This document shows, piece after piece, positions 34,448 through 46,866 of a stretch of DNA of 64,000 nucleotides. The stretch is from NCBI GenBank assembly GCA_964059195.1, contig CAXKWD010000007.1, forward strand, positions 2,418,001 to 2,482,000. The letters are read 5' to 3'. The notes beneath the pieces were generated by a model. It was not told the DNA's origin, did not search any database, and saw only the letters and a program-made list of their open reading frames with translations. Every line of letters starts with the position of its first letter. The stretch's first letter is position 1. The position numbers and the translations under genes are program-made. This stretch comes from Ectobius pallidus. Taxonomy: Eukaryota > Arthropoda > Insecta > Blattodea > Ectobiidae.

Positions 34448-35532
34448 GAATCGGTCATTTAAGAAAGGGCTTAATGACAGAAATGATAACTTTTCAGGAG
34501 AAAGAAAAAACTGTTTATTTACAGAAACATTGACAGTTAGTAAATTCTTGCATATGCAATGTCTTATTATAGGTGTTTTTAAGATCTCTACATGTGAAAC
34601 AGAAATACAGTGTGCTTACATGATGTATTATAGTAATTGAAAGTAATGGAATTGAGCCCTTTCAAAAGTATATCCCTCACACTTAACATTGAAATTGTGC
34701 AAAAACACAGTTTTAAAATAAAATAAACTATTATGATTGATTTATGTAGCATTAAAATATGATAAAGGGACAACTTAATATCTTGAATACTAAATACAGT
34801 CCTACATCAATGAAAACATACAATAAATGTAAAATACTTTCTTCATTCGTCAGCTTCTTTGGTGCAAGTAGGCCATGTAAGAATATCTACTTAGAAATGC
34901 TAATGTTCTTCTGGTATACGTTATAACACATTAGTTTTGACAAATCTTGCTTGGTGTTAATGGGAACATTATTTTCATAAGCACACTTTTCAGGAAGTTT
35001 CACAGTTGATGTTGCAGATATTTCACATCAGAGGTGTGGCTGATATATATCCCTAATGTATGTTGAAGCACAAATTTGTACTGGGTTCTTTGAATCATAC
35101 TGAGAACTTAGGTTTCAGTCTTTTTGTAAAAATTTTGCCACTATGTTGAGACTTGTAGAATGTCATCAGCCAATACCAAATCCTCCTTGTTTTGCTGAGT
35201 TGACAATGATTTGTACATATTCCCTGATAGAAAGAATTCTATCTAGCTTATAGACACATCTCTTGATTAAACCAAAATCAAGGAACAATGACCATAAGTC
35301 TTACATTCACTGCTAGGATTCAGGAAGGTTCAGTATTGAAAGGACTCCATTCCTGGAGTTGAGGCATTTCTAAACTGAATGGTATATTCAAGCTGCTGTA
35401 GAACTAACTTTAGTAGGTGGAATTGGGTCTTCCTTTAACAGAATCATGCATCTACCCCTGGTGAACCCATTTACCTCATAACATCCATTTTGAAAAAAAG
35501 TGTCATTGAGCCCTTTCTTAAATGACCGATTC
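34448..35532. mobile_element. Inverted-repeat DNA transposon, AATT-flanked
   Basis: Both ends carry GAATCGGTCATTTAAGAAAG in opposite orientation, continuing GGGCTYAATGACA. AATT lies on each side (34444-34447 and 35533-35536). The 1.09-kb interior has no transposase. The family is uncertain. Confidence 0.78.
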
Positions 35533-35775
35533 AATTATAAAAAGACCCTTCCAACAAAATAGGCTATTTCACAATACAAAAAATACCCTTGTACAATACA
35601 TAATATTTCATAATTATAAAAAACGCCGTTTTATAACATGAAATGTGGCTTAATTGATGCAGGAAAATTTCCTTGTACCAACACTACTTATAAAAACCGA
35701 TTCTTGCGTTAAAAATTATGAAATCCCCCTAACATAACTCTAATATACGAAATCTTCCTTCAGTGCTCAACATTC

Positions 35776-35830
35776 ACTCGTAGCGTAGTGGTTGCTAGGG
35801 GTCCCGGGTTCGAATCCCGGTCGATCCAAA
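35776..35830 (+). other. tRNA-like polymerase III promoter head
   Basis: A-box TAGCGTAGTGG and a perfect B-box GGTTCGAATCC lie about 28 bp apart. The acceptor stem and a full cloverleaf are not evident. Most likely the head of a SINE rather than a working tRNA gene. Confidence 0.6.
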
Positions 35831-36452
35831 ATTTACTATTAGGAATAGGTGTCAAATAGGTAGGTAGGGTCAACAGGAGGTGAGAGGAAGAGAGGAAGGA
35901 GACGGGAATGGAAGAGAATAAAGAAGAAATAAATTATTATTTCTGTTTCATCAGTTCATTAAGAGATGGCGCCACCGTCGCTACTAGTAGTTCAAATGCC
36001 GCCGCTAGGGGAGGGAGTTAGAGAGTTGGAGTGAGGGACTCGCATGGAGCGCAAAGTTCGGTTTTCCCATAATCAATATAGGCCTAAATATGGTCAAACG
36101 TTGTTCGATTTGGACGAAACTCACTATACAGGGGTTTTCTGGGCAAGGAACTCAAATCTGAGGTAGCTTTTACCAGGTGACGCTATCTAATCGTGGTATG
36201 TAGTCCACGTGATTTAGGTGTTAATAAGTATAATGATTTAACTATTATGCTCTTAATTTTTTATTTTTGAAATAATTATCGCGGGCGAAGCCGCGGGCAC
36301 ATGCTATTTATATATAAAGAATTATTATACTTGTATATAAATAATTGTAACACGATATTTTTGAGTAGCCTATGTCTTTATTTTCCACCCTTCTTCGCAT
36401 TTTAATTTCTACGTCTAAGATGTCTGAAAATTTAATTGTCCTAGTGTATATA

Positions 36453-36827
36453 CGGTCGGCTGCGATGATCTCGAGGTAGCGTGCCCGCCTCTCGATCCGA
36501 AGGTCGTGAGATCAAACCCGGCCGCAGTCGATGGGTTTTTCGGGACGTAACAATCCTGGGCACGGAGTCTTTCGGGAGGGCCCGTGTCGTAGATTTACGG
36601 CACGTAACAGAAATCCAAGCCTAAATTAGAGCCTTTGGACAAAATTTCTCGGCCCTTCCACGTCCAAGTAGTACCTTAGTTTCCGGAGGGGGTTGAGAGG
36701 CGATGGGCTTACCACCTGTCCCTCTGCCCTCTCTAGGAAAATAAGCGTACCAAAATTCACATCGGTAAACAGAAACATCCACTTGGAGGCCCTTCGCCCC
36801 AACATGGGGGGCATAGGATTCGAGAGA
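36453..36827 (+). mobile_element. tRNA-derived SINE, full head, in copy B
   Basis: The head contains GTAGCGTGCCCGCCTC and a B-box-like GAGATCAAACCC. The body shares GGGCACGGAGTC, TACCTTAGTTTCC and CTGCCCTCTCT with 55240-55635. GTGTATATA is duplicated at 36444-36452 and 36828-36836. It corresponds to the head-deleted copy at 1761-2086. Confidence 0.85.
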
Positions 36828-37486
36828 GTGTATATAAGAGTAGTTAATAATAACTTGGATCTAGATTATTTATTATTAAAAACATTTTTTTATGTTTTGT
36901 AATTTACTAACTGAAGGGAACATTTTGCTTTTTCGAGATGGAAGTTGTGTAACATGAACTATAATTTTCATATTAAAAATAAAGAATGCCACGTGATTAC
37001 AAAGGTTAAGACATAAGTGGGCCATAATTCCACGGTCCATCTTCGACAACATCAAATACCAAGTGGTGGATGTTAGCTGTAAACAAGAAATGAATGCAAA
37101 TGTAGAAAAGGAAACACCAGACTGCGCTGCATGTCAAGAGCAATATGGCTGACACCAGCCAATCAAACATGGCGGCCAAACGTAGCACTCTGTTCACTAT
37201 GCGACCAATTTTTTTCTCTTGGGAAAGTACCACCTTTGCATCTTGAATGGTTTACGAGTAATAGGTTGGTAATTATTCCAGGCGCTAAGTTATCGGATTT
37301 TTTTTTATCAATCCTTTAGAACAATCAGTGTTATTACTTTTTTTCTACCTCACAAAAAGTCTTTTTAATTATGCCACTCGGACCGGGTTGGGTTTCAGTC
37401 ATTATGTTTGTAATGCTTCCTGGAGACTGGGTTATGAATAATTAGAAATGCCATACACTGATACAACTGTAATCAATCGATATTAT
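36828..37486 (+). other. Non-coding flank of copy B
   Basis: Collinear with 2087-2134 plus 3070-3700 of copy A; 36875/36876 is the empty site of copy A's Helitron-like insert. No gene. Confidence 0.6.
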
Positions 37487-37940
37487 TCTTTCTTTGTTTC
37501 TTTATCGTAGTTTCACCTCTCCCTTTTAGGATTTAAGCGACCAAAGCCGCCCGGGCCTTACAGGGCCGCGACCTGTCGGGAGAGGGATTATCTTTGGATC
37601 ACATACATATTTTTTTGACCAGACAAGGACATGGAGGGCCTCCCCGGATGAGTGATCAGCCCAATGCCGGGGCCATCTCCGAGTTAACACGAACACATAG
37701 GGACGAGACACACCATTCACACACTCACTCCAAACAAGGCGAGGATGGGATGAAGATGATAATGACGGCCAGATGATTTCTGGGGACCACAAGGGCCTAA
37801 AGTTACCCGACATTTGTCTCAAAGGTGAGGAAAAACCCCAGAAAAACCCCACGTAGGCAACTTGTCCCGACCAGGAACCGAACCCAGGCCCGCTGCATGA
37901 GAGGATTGAACGCATCCCCTGAGCCACAGCGGTGGACAAC
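37487..37940 (-). mobile_element. tRNA-derived SINE present only in copy B
   Basis: Same family as 26812-27223, reversed. On the minus strand the head has GGCTCAGGGGATG and a B-box-like GGTTCGGTTCC. The duplication is CGATATTAT at 37478-37486 and TGATATTAT at 37941-37949. Copy A near 3691 has one TGATATTAT and no SINE. Confidence 0.85.
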
Positions 37941-38493
37941 TGATATTATACGAGTATTAATAATTTTCCTCCATATTGTAATCTTTTACTGTTACAAAAA
38001 TCAGATCTAGTATGGGACTATATTGTTCAGGCGGTTCAAATCACATGCATTTATTTACATGAACTTGCATTCTCAGAGTGAATGGATGTGTCAAAGCTAA
38101 CTGTATTGCAACTTCCAAAGCCGTATATGAACACTTTGAAACAATATGCTGTCTTGATAACTGATTTGAATTTGATACATATGCTATTACAAATTAGACG
38201 TTAAATTGGGCATTACTCTGGTACTGGTCAACCGATTTGGTTCAATATCAATAGACTTCGTCCCATGTACGTTATAAAAGAGTACCAAGTTTCATCAAAA
38301 ACCAATAAAGGGTATTTGCGGTATTGCGCGTACAGGCACATGGACAGACAGACGGACGGGCAGACGTTTTTCTTCCCTCCCCACAATCTGGGAAAGTATA
38401 ATTCTGGCATTTAATAATGTTAGTAGTAATAATGATAATAGTAATTCATTTGTCTACTGTTAACTCATGACTAATATCTTTGAAGGCCGCGAG

Positions 38494-39110
38494 TTTTCTC
38501 CTCTTCTGGTTTCTTTTCTGTTGACAGGTGTACGTTGATTATGCTATAGTTGAAAAATTTACCCTTAATCCTTAGAACTGATAGTCGTTCATTTACTGGT
38601 TTGAAGTCTATTACTGAGTGTTTAGCTTTTGTATTGACAGCAAATCCTGTGTCATACAGCTATAATAAATTGTACATTCTTTTTTTCATTTACACCTTCG
38701 CCAGTCCATCTAATATCTTCTAATGTCTGCTTTGTATTTAATTAGCTGGTCAATTAACAATTTTAAAGCTCTTGGTTTATAGAGGGACAATACGTTCCAA
38801 GTACATATTCTCAAATCGTTAACCTTTTTCTTTGCCATTGGTCGCCATAGTTTGATCCGTCCGGCTTGAATATCTTTGGGCTTCTCAACGGTTAAATTTT
38901 TTATGAGGTTGGATTGTCAATCGAACGCCCAACCCTCAACTTGGAGGACCAGGGTATCCCTCTTCGTCTGGCCCATCACCTTTGACCTGTCCGGCTTGGG
39001 AGGCCCTACCAGGAGCTTACGCTCCCACCGGCATAACTTAACTTTCAGGATCTCTTGGGCTCACAAGCCCCCACATCGCTAGAAGATGAGGGTACCATTC
39101 GGGGGGATCA
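38494..39110 (-). pseudogene. RTE-like LINE 5' remnant, copy B
   Basis: Aligns with 11945-12550. It contains only the endonuclease start and 5' region on the minus strand. Everything corresponding to 4199-11944 of copy A is missing, and the junction GAG/TTTTCTCC at 38493/38494 shows AG microhomology. Confidence 0.8.
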
Positions 39111-39492
39111 AGTGTTTTTAGTGTAATTTAGTCTATTCAAAGTGATATTAATATATTAGTATATTATTTAACAGGCTGCGAGCCATCAAGATTAATAAAT
39201 AGTGTTCAAGTTTATTGCTTCTTCCTTCCAACATACCGTGAAAGGGTTTGCAACAATTTAATTTGGATTATATCCACTTAATACTAGAGGTGCAAACCTT
39301 TTCAGTATGATAAAGAACAACCAGCTTAAATAGAGCCTTGGCCCTTTCACTACCATGTAATACCTCCAGTTCCTTTGGAGTGTTGTTGAGCAAATGGTAT
39401 AACTAAGTTATAAAAACACATAGCTTTCCACTTGAAAGGGTCTAGATAATCCCTGACACGAGTTCTGTTTTAGGGTTTCCATCATCTTACTG

Positions 39493-41262
39493 ATGTCGCT
39501 TGCTGCAAGTCAACTCCATGCAAGACTGCTACCTCTTAAGTACACTGCTTTGGAAGAAGACTTGTCAGACTGCATCCTTAACATTTCCGCAACATATTTG
39601 AGGACAGACTTGCCGCTTCTTGTGCAGACACCTGACACTTGGCCAGGATTTTCTGAAAAAAACAAGCATGGGGACAAAATAATAGAAGCTCTACAGAATA
39701 GAGGCAACGTACCTCTAGCTGTAAGCGGTCAAACGAAAACCTTAGAGTTAAACACTCGTAACGCCATGAAGCCAGGTTCATATCTCTTTATACTGACAGG
39801 GATTCGCAGAAGCATCTTTGGAATGGCTAACAGCATGTTTGAAAGAATAGGGGCTGACATGAGGAACAACAGGGCTCCACTCATGTTTGTTACAGACTTT
39901 CTTCCTCAACGATATGCTGCAATGCTTCTATCCATCGCTTTGGTGTTTGGTTACACAGAAGCCCTTGTTGTGAATCATGTACGTGACGAAGTCTACGTTC
40001 TGGGTTGGTTGCCAAAACATCAGAGGAACTTGTGTGAATCAACTGATGTTCTCTTTCTGAAAGCTCATTACATGGATACATGGAATTGTAAAGAAAAGAA
40101 GTTCGAAGGAAACGACAATCTGTTCCCGTCAAAACGCCTAGTTGACATTAAAAACTGCATTCTGTTCGGGAGAGTAGATGTCAATCTTTTGCTCATTGCT
40201 CCTATTATTAATATGCCACTTTTGGTATTCAGAGATAATAAAATGATTAGATTGTTTGACGTTAGTGTCCCAAGAGGCAGTCATTTTGGGCTATTCATGT
40301 CGTACACTGACTACCGCATTCTTGATGAGTGCACAGCAACATATCCTCACATCAAAGAGGAGTTGGGGTGGTACGTTCCTTCCGGAACCACGGTGCCGCG
40401 GTGGTTGGCTATATTCAAGGCGTTCGGTCCAGACTTGTGGATCCTAGCAGCCTTCACATTTATCATGGGCACAGTTGTTTCATATTTGCTGGCAGTGGAT
40501 CGCAGTTTCACAAAAGCGGCGATGAATGCTTTGTTGTCACACTTGGCAGTGGGGGTGGAGGATAAGCTGGCCGGGACGATAGCTACAACTTTCTTCGCGT
40601 TCTGGCTCTTCTATTGTCTTCATATCAACACCGCCTACCAGGCTGCTCTATTTGGGTTCCTAGTAGACCCTGGAGAAGTTCCACCCATTCAGACCTTAGA
40701 GGAACTTGAAAATTCTGGACTAGAAACGTACGCTCTAATGGACTCGTCTCCTTTCTTCGGGAATAAGTACGAGAACGTGACGGTGTATGAGTCAGACATG
40801 TCTAACGTGTCATGGATTTCCAGAATTTCCACCAAGAAGGACGTGGGATTACTGACGTTCAGTAGCTCCATGAATACGTACTTTGGAGGTCTCCGAACGG
40901 CGGATGGGAAACCCTATCTCCTTCCTCTCTTGGAGAAGGTTGATACGGTTTATTTCAGCGCGTTAATTGAGAGCAAACTAAGTTGCATGGTACACGACCA
41001 TATCGACAACATGATCACCAGATGCATGGAGGCTGGATTCTTTGAACGTCATACTAGACTGCTGAATTCTTTTGGTGAACTGATCTCCAAGAACAACACT
41101 ACTACAGATGTCTTCTCGTTTTCTTTGTCACACCTAGAAGGAGCTTTCTACGTGCTACTGTATGGTTTATTGTCCTCGCTGATTGTGTTTCTTTGTGAAG
41201 TTCTCTGCAATAAGATCGCCATGGCATTCCCTAATTTCACACGATCTCTGCAGTTGTCATAA
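39493..41262 (+). CDS. Divergent ionotropic receptor (IR), copy B
   Basis: Encodes the same 589 residues as 12933-14702. Overlapping open frames on both strands are the same too, so I find no nucleotide difference. Channel architecture is as in copy A: M1 about 315-337, M3 about 362-390, M4 about 550-573. The same upstream acceptor-like TTTTAG (AG at 39472-39473) and VSIILL extension are present. The identity contrasts with clear divergence on both flanks (38494-39070 and from about 42260), suggesting gene conversion, very recent duplication or an assembly effect. Whether both copies are expressed cannot be told from sequence. Confidence 0.88.
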   Translation: MSLAASQLHARLLPLKYTALEEDLSDCILNISATYLRTDLPLLVQTPDTWPGFSEKNKHGDKIIEALQNRGNVPLAVSGQTKTLELNTRNAMKPGSYLFILTGIRRSIFGMANSMFERIGADMRNNRAPLMFVTDFLPQRYAAMLLSIALVFGYTEALVVNHVRDEVYVLGWLPKHQRNLCESTDVLFLKAHYMDTWNCKEKKFEGNDNLFPSKRLVDIKNCILFGRVDVNLLLIAPIINMPLLVFRDNKMIRLFDVSVPRGSHFGLFMSYTDYRILDECTATYPHIKEELGWYVPSGTTVPRWLAIFKAFGPDLWILAAFTFIMGTVVSYLLAVDRSFTKAAMNALLSHLAVGVEDKLAGTIATTFFAFWLFYCLHINTAYQAALFGFLVDPGEVPPIQTLEELENSGLETYALMDSSPFFGNKYENVTVYESDMSNVSWISRISTKKDVGLLTFSSSMNTYFGGLRTADGKPYLLPLLEKVDTVYFSALIESKLSCMVHDHIDNMITRCMEAGFFERHTRLLNSFGELISKNNTTTDVFSFSLSHLEGAFYVLLYGLLSSLIVFLCEVLCNKIAMAFPNFTRSLQLS

Positions 41263-41683
41263 TGGTGCAGATAAGCTCAAATGTGTCTTGGTGAAGTTCT
41301 CTGTAATAGCATTGTTATGATACTCGCAAGGAAACTAGAAAAACTTGCCTCATACTGTTCTTAGTTTTATTGAAAGTTTGATTATAAAGAAGCCCACAGT
41401 ATTTCATAGGTAAGTAACAGGATTGGTTGGTGGAAACGTGACAGAAACCAAAGCAAAGATTGTAACCCCTTCATTCGAGCACAGAATGTAGCAATGGACT
41501 AACATGAAATGCTCTTAAAAATAATTGAGATACATTACAGCACTGCAAGAAACCTGAGCCACAAAAGTACACATAATCAATTCCTAAATAATTTGAGAAT
41601 GGTACTTGACTACAATAACGCGTTGTACTCTCTAATGTATACTTAACAATAGATAAAGACAGTTTAAGAATGTATATTAGGAC

Positions 41684-42334
41684 TACACTGACCGGCAAAA
41701 AAAAAAAAAAAAAAAAAAAAAACTGATCACTGTAAAATTTGTTGTACTTTTAAGATTAAACATAATTTTGATTGGATGTTTTTACAGCGTTGTTGGTGAG
41801 GATGAATTATTATTTTTAATGGACCATTAGCTATAGATACAGCATATCTGCTTTCTTCATATTTTCACTTTATCACCAAAAAAAAACAAAAAAAAAAAAA
41901 CATCGCAATACGGTGATTTCAATATGATTATAAGCACTAACTTGTCGTACATATTGCTAGGTGTTTCATTGTTGTATTGCGTCATTTCCTTCCAAACTGA
42001 ACGGAAACTGTCTCCCTTCGCATTGAAGTGATTCTGTCAGTAAGTTTAGTTGAAATTATGCCTCTCAGTCCTGAAGACTTTGCCAAAGCTGTTGCTCTAA
42101 TTGATGATGGATGCAGCCTCCGTTATGGCGCTGCAACCTTAGGCTCACCATTCACCACGGTGCAAGAGGAAAAATGGGGAATTAAGTGTGAAATGTGTCA
42201 TTAAATTTTAATCTTAAAAATGTATACAATTGCAGTAATTTTATTTCAAGCACTAGGCCTACTACATAATTTTTATTTAAACTTAATTTTTAAAAATTTC
42301 TTTAAGTAATCGGTATTTTTTGCCGGTCAGTGTA
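41684..42334 (+). pseudogene. Tc1/mariner relic, copy B, both ends intact
   Basis: The 651-bp element has ends TACACTGACCGGCAAAAAA and the exact inverse TTTTTTGCCGGTCAGTGTA. The internal frame at 42058-42204 encodes the same 48-residue helix-turn-helix fragment as copy A. No catalytic domain, so non-autonomous. Confidence 0.87.
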
Positions 42335-43138
42335 GTATGCATGTATATCTGTCGTAACAATAACAAGCTTGCCATTAGAATATCATGACGAAGGTTTTAT
42401 ATCTTTCAGTCTTAGACTTCGTCGTTTATTTAAGGTTTAACATACCTTAGTCAACAGCATTCTTGATGTTCATAGATACGAGAAGTGTACAGTGTTCATT
42501 ACCACGATAAAAATGAAATAGCATTAACAAAGGCTATATTATGATAACTATAGCTTCAGTCATATTTACTGTAAATTCTACGTCACAACTAAAGGATAAG
42601 CCTCGTAACATTGTGCATTGGGACTGGTGATACAACTAGATGTTAAGCACCCTAGCAAAATAATGTTAATCTTAAAAATAACCTTGAAAGAGTGAGAACT
42701 AGGGAATATTACGATGAATGCGTTTCGAGTCCATTTCATATGTAAATTTGAAGAGAATCGGAATCTTTGGAAAATCTAATCTATCGGAATTATGCATCAA
42801 TTTATTTAATTTGGGCTATTAGGAGTTTTACAATCACTTCCAATTTTACGTAATGATAGTTGTGAAGGCAGACAGACTTTATTTCGCGTGATGATATTAT
42901 TCTCGTTTGCATTTAATTCGATAATTATTATTTCCCGTATGATAATATATTGGAAAGTTCTAGTAGGAATAATTGATTGTGGAATTAAGGAAATAGCTGT
43001 TACGTCATCACAAGAATGCTATGTTCACATATGTAATAATCTCGCGTCACAAAGTAAAGAAACCATTGCGGGCTTTGGAACAATTAGTTCGAAAAGTGAC
43101 TTGATTTTCTGATGAGTTGTAACATGGATGCCTTTTAG

Positions 43139-43324
43139 TTTCTGTCTGCCGTGAACTCGGCCGCACTGATGTTACGGACGGGGATCGACAAGAAGACCAT
43201 CTGCATGATTGGCAGAAACCATCGCTGGTCTCCGTGGGTTATCAGGTTTAGATTCGGGCTTGATTCCAAGTATTCATCGTCTTATTTCTGTATTTTCTTG
43301 GTTCACGAAGGAATGACCAAAAAG
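43139..43324 (+). CDS. Exon-like block of unknown identity, copy B
   Basis: 186 bp open, between CCTTTTAG and AAAAAG/GTGAGT. It corresponds exactly in length to 16555-16740. Relative to copy A the codon changes are K to N, V to A, V to I, D to N, L to H, G to R and S to F, with no purely silent codon change. I recognise no domain. Confidence 0.35.
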
Positions 43325-45380
43325 GTGAGTCCCTGTAAATCTTGTAGTGTTTGATATTTGTTGTGAATATTAAATAGTCTGGTGTTGAACTTGTTTCTTA
43401 AAGGGACACGTTTGTAATAGTTATATTTGCTTTAGTCTCGGAAATAAGAAATTCTTTATTATTGTGATTTAATGTCATCTAATTAATCGGTATTTTCAAA
43501 AGAGGAATAATTTATCTTCATGTTAAAGTTTCAGATTATGTGCTTAAATGTGAAGGGTTGTTTTTTAAACGATGTTGTTACTTAAATGTCGTGATTAATC
43601 ACAAGTCCTGTGGATTTCGAGCTCAGGGTTCCTGAGATCGAGACGGTGCAGGCCCTGGATTTGTCACCGTGAGTGTCTTGTTTTCTCCAGCCATTAGCAT
43701 TGCTTGGTTTGGGTTGGTTTTGGAGTTGTTTCGAATACGTTTTATTGGATTTTCATAAAACTTGGTATACACATATACAACGTCCAAGGGAAAAAGCCCA
43801 TTTATTTTGAACCAAATCGGTTGACCGGCACAGAAATAACGATTAATTAATGGTCACAAAAGTCACATGGCTCATTCACTCACTGACATTAATGTTTGCC
43901 CACTTTCAGATGAGATAGAAACTTGAAATTTGGTACACATATAGATTTTAGGCTGTAAACCACAGGAAAATTCCAAAAAGTTTATTATTTTTTATTTTTG
44001 GCCCTAAAAACCCCCGAAAAAGAGTTCGACTCGTCTCACTGACATTAATGTTTGCTCATTTCCAGATGAGCTAGAAACTTGACATTTGGAACACATATAG
44101 CTTTTAGGCTGTAAACCACAGGCAAATTCATATAATGTTGATTTTTAAAATTTTTAGCCCTAAAAACCCGGAAAAAGGGATCGGTATCCATGGCAACGGT
44201 AGACAACATTACCTACTGTGTTCACATAGGGCTTTGGAAGTTGCATTTGGGAGGTCCCAGGTTCAAATTACAAAGCCGGCCGACTCTTATTTCCGATACG
44301 GTGTCACTTTAAAAAAAAAGCTTTTCCTAAGAACCTCACTGGGGGTTTGGGAGAAGAGCCCCCAACAAGAAAAGCGAGCTGCGTTGTCCGAAGACCCGAA
44401 CCATATAGATTGGATCTCGGAAGGCTTATCAGCGGCCGAAGTGCCACAAGCATTAGTAACCGTAACTAAAGTAAACAAGACAAGTTCAGATGTATCAGTT
44501 TCTGTCAGTAGAATTACTTATTAAAGAGCATGCATTTACTTTCAGAAGTTCTATCCAGATGGTACTACACACAAATCGTATTATTTGTCTATTTGACAGC
44601 ATACAAACACAATACTAATTTTATAATGGGTATAACTAGCTACAATAATATTGCATGGCTCACATTATTCTAAACCTAACGTATCAAATTGCCGATAGCT
44701 TATTGATATTGTTCGTGCACCTTGATTGATTGATTTTTTTATAACGATGTCAGTGTAAATCAAATCAGGTAAACTGATGTAATAAAATGGCAGAATGCCT
44801 TTGTTTAATAAATGATAATAGCAATTATGATAGGTCTATGCAGAAAATAAGTTTTTTTTTTTGTAATCGATCTCAGAGTTCAACTTCAGATCGATTCATT
44901 AAACAGGGCTTATGGAAGAACTGAGGTCTGAAGTTTGATAAGCATATGTGAAGGAATATGTGAGTATCATCTATTCATTTTGAGAATGCAAGTGCTTGTC
45001 AACATCAACAGGAAATCTGAAAAGAAGAAACCGGCCAGAAATCATTAGAAAAGGATTGTTACCCGACCTAAAAGGACTCTAACTTGGTTAACACTAACCA
45101 AAACGCATGGAAAACTGTAGTGCTTTAGAAGAGTCAAGCTCAAAACAAACATCAAGAAGTAAAGCAAACTGGTGGAAGTTATAAACCGGAAGTAAAAGGG
45201 AGATGAACCAGAAAATTATTGACAGGAAATCAGTAGAAAAATAACCTTAGCCCTATTAAGAGAACAAAATTTATTTTTGTATTAAGGTTTGAACCAACAG
45301 TGGAAAAACAAGATATGGAAACTTTTCTGACAGCTCATAAAAGTTATAATTATGTGGAGAGAAGTTGATCTCAAAATATC
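43325..45380 (+). other. Receptor 3' flank, copy B, including the empty LINE site
   Basis: Collinear with 16741-18835 with scattered differences. It holds the ~152-bp tandem repeat pair (about 43878-44160). The uninterrupted target AAAATAT/CCGACC of the copy A LINE is at about 45373-45384. No gene recognised; the 129-codon frame at 44135-44524 is repeat-derived and broken in copy A. Confidence 0.6.
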
Positions 45381-46095
45381 CGACCATTTAAAGTAGGAGT
45401 TCCTGAAACCCTGTGGGAAGATATTTTTGTGAAGATTTTTGGCCACTAAGTAAGTACTTTCAATCTCCCAAAACATAGACGAAATTTAAACTCACAACGA
45501 TAGGTGATGATTTGAGAAATCTAAAGTTGCTGTATATAAATGTTCAGTGATTAAACAGTAAAGAAAACATGTTGAGGATACATGTTGTAAATTACTTTGG
45601 ATTTTTTCAATCTGTGTTGAGTTATGGTCTAATTCTGGGGAAACAGCTGCATATAAATAAGGCGTTACAGAAAAAAAGCTTTAAGAATAATAAATAACAT
45701 TCCTTTCAAAGAACATTGCAAGCCTTTATTTAAGAGAAGTGGTATACTGACTGACTGACAGACTGGTAAATTTGTATGTTTTCTTAAGTTTGCATAAGAA
45801 CTCTAGATAGATCAGACTAAGTTTACGTTAGATGTTCCTTACAGTAGGCTAGCCAAATGTCAAAACAGTTTCTCCATCAATAGTCTGAAACTGTTTAACA
45901 AGTTTTAATGATTGTAAACTTTTAGACTTTAAAATACTTAAGGAAAGATTATAAAAATGGCTATGACTAACATAAATGAATATCAAGACTTGAAATCTGT
46001 CAAATTATAAGTTTTATATGTGTATATTTTGACGTTGTCTATTGCAAAATTGTGTATGCCTATAGGCAATAAAGAGTTGTGAGATTTGAATAGAA
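45381..46095 (+). pseudogene. Older LINE relic (RT C-terminal end), copy B
   Basis: Collinear with 21746-22460 and equally decayed. It reads SYGLILG-like words across stops and ends CAATAAAGAG. Confidence 0.6.
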
Positions 46096-46437
46096 ATTTA
46101 ATGATTGTGTACAACACTGTGTACCTAGTGGGAACCTAGTGCCCCTAGGTTTTAGTTTTCCTTAAGATAGGTTATTAAAAACAAAAGGTGTCTGCAATAA
46201 AGCGAGATCATTTCATTCAAAAGTAGTAAAAGTTTCTGTATTTTAGTAGATTTTTATATACTAGTTAAAATACAATAGATTAATTTACTCACAGTGAATA
46301 ATTAAAAGAATGCTGCACAACGTTTCGAGTCGTCCCTCGACCCTTCCTCAGGTGCCTCCTGAATCACACTGCTCACAAGACGAGGAATCTTCCACACTTG
46401 TTTGGTAACTATCGATCATAAACGTCGTACATCGAGC

Positions 46438-46866
46438 TTACTTGTCGACCCATTCATTTGGGACTCCAAATTCAACAGTCCTTTCAACCTCCTTGGATGG
46501 TGGGAAAAACATAATGATCGATTTATCACTCCTCAATCTCTTAATTATTTCCAACCAATCTTCACTTATACCCCCTTCATACCTGTTCATTGAGACCTGT
46601 TGGTTTTCAATAATCTTCCATGCTTCAGTCACTTTTCTTCTAACCCTGTCAAACACAACTTTCACAACATTAACCTCACCAATTCGATGTTTATCTTGAA
46701 CGATATGTTGGCTCAAACCTGTTGTAAATTTTCCATTCTTAATGTCCCTTTCGTGTTCTCTAATTCTAGCTCTAAAGTCTCTTCCCGTTTCCCCGATATA
46801 GACTTTGTCACCACAAGACACAGAATACACACCAGCCATATCCATTACGTCATAACTCTTCCTCAA
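46438..46866 (-). pseudogene. Penelope-like GIY-YIG endonuclease fragment, copy B
   Basis: A 142-residue minus-strand frame. GVYSVSCGDKVYIGETGRDF holds the GIY-YIG signature, followed by RARIREHERD and a C-terminus ending PNEWVDK. Penelope-like retroelements carry this endonuclease downstream of their RT; here no RT remains. More complete than the copy A version, which has lost the signature. Confidence 0.87.

Larger units (their letters stand above)
29845..36307 (+). mobile_element. 6.46-kb Helitron-like composite insertion
   Basis: Copy A near 1417-1435 preserves the target: CTCAA/TTATAGAT. In copy B the insert starts TCTCTCTATATAATATA after A and ends with a GC hairpin (CGCGG stem, GCGAAG loop; 36280-36296), then GCACATGCTAT before T. 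It has a TC start, an A/T target, no duplication, and a hairpin about 10 bases from the end. The terminal CTAT departs from CTRR. Inside are several shorter Helitron-like heads, a LINE fragment, an inverted-repeat transposon and a tRNA-like head. No Rep/helicase gene is seen, so this may be several nested insertions rather than one transposition. Confidence 0.65.

Noticed and set aside
35776..35830. A working tRNA gene
   Set aside because: A and B boxes are good, but I cannot draw a complete acceptor stem and cloverleaf, and similar heads in the window belong to SINEs.
37526..37939. 137-codon minus-strand frame
   Set aside because: Lies within a tRNA-derived SINE with a clear target duplication; no protein family resemblance.
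44135..44524. 129-codon open frame downstream of the copy B receptor
   Set aside because: It covers repeat-derived sequence and a poly-A run. The matching frame in copy A is broken by a change in poly-A length, and no domain is visible.
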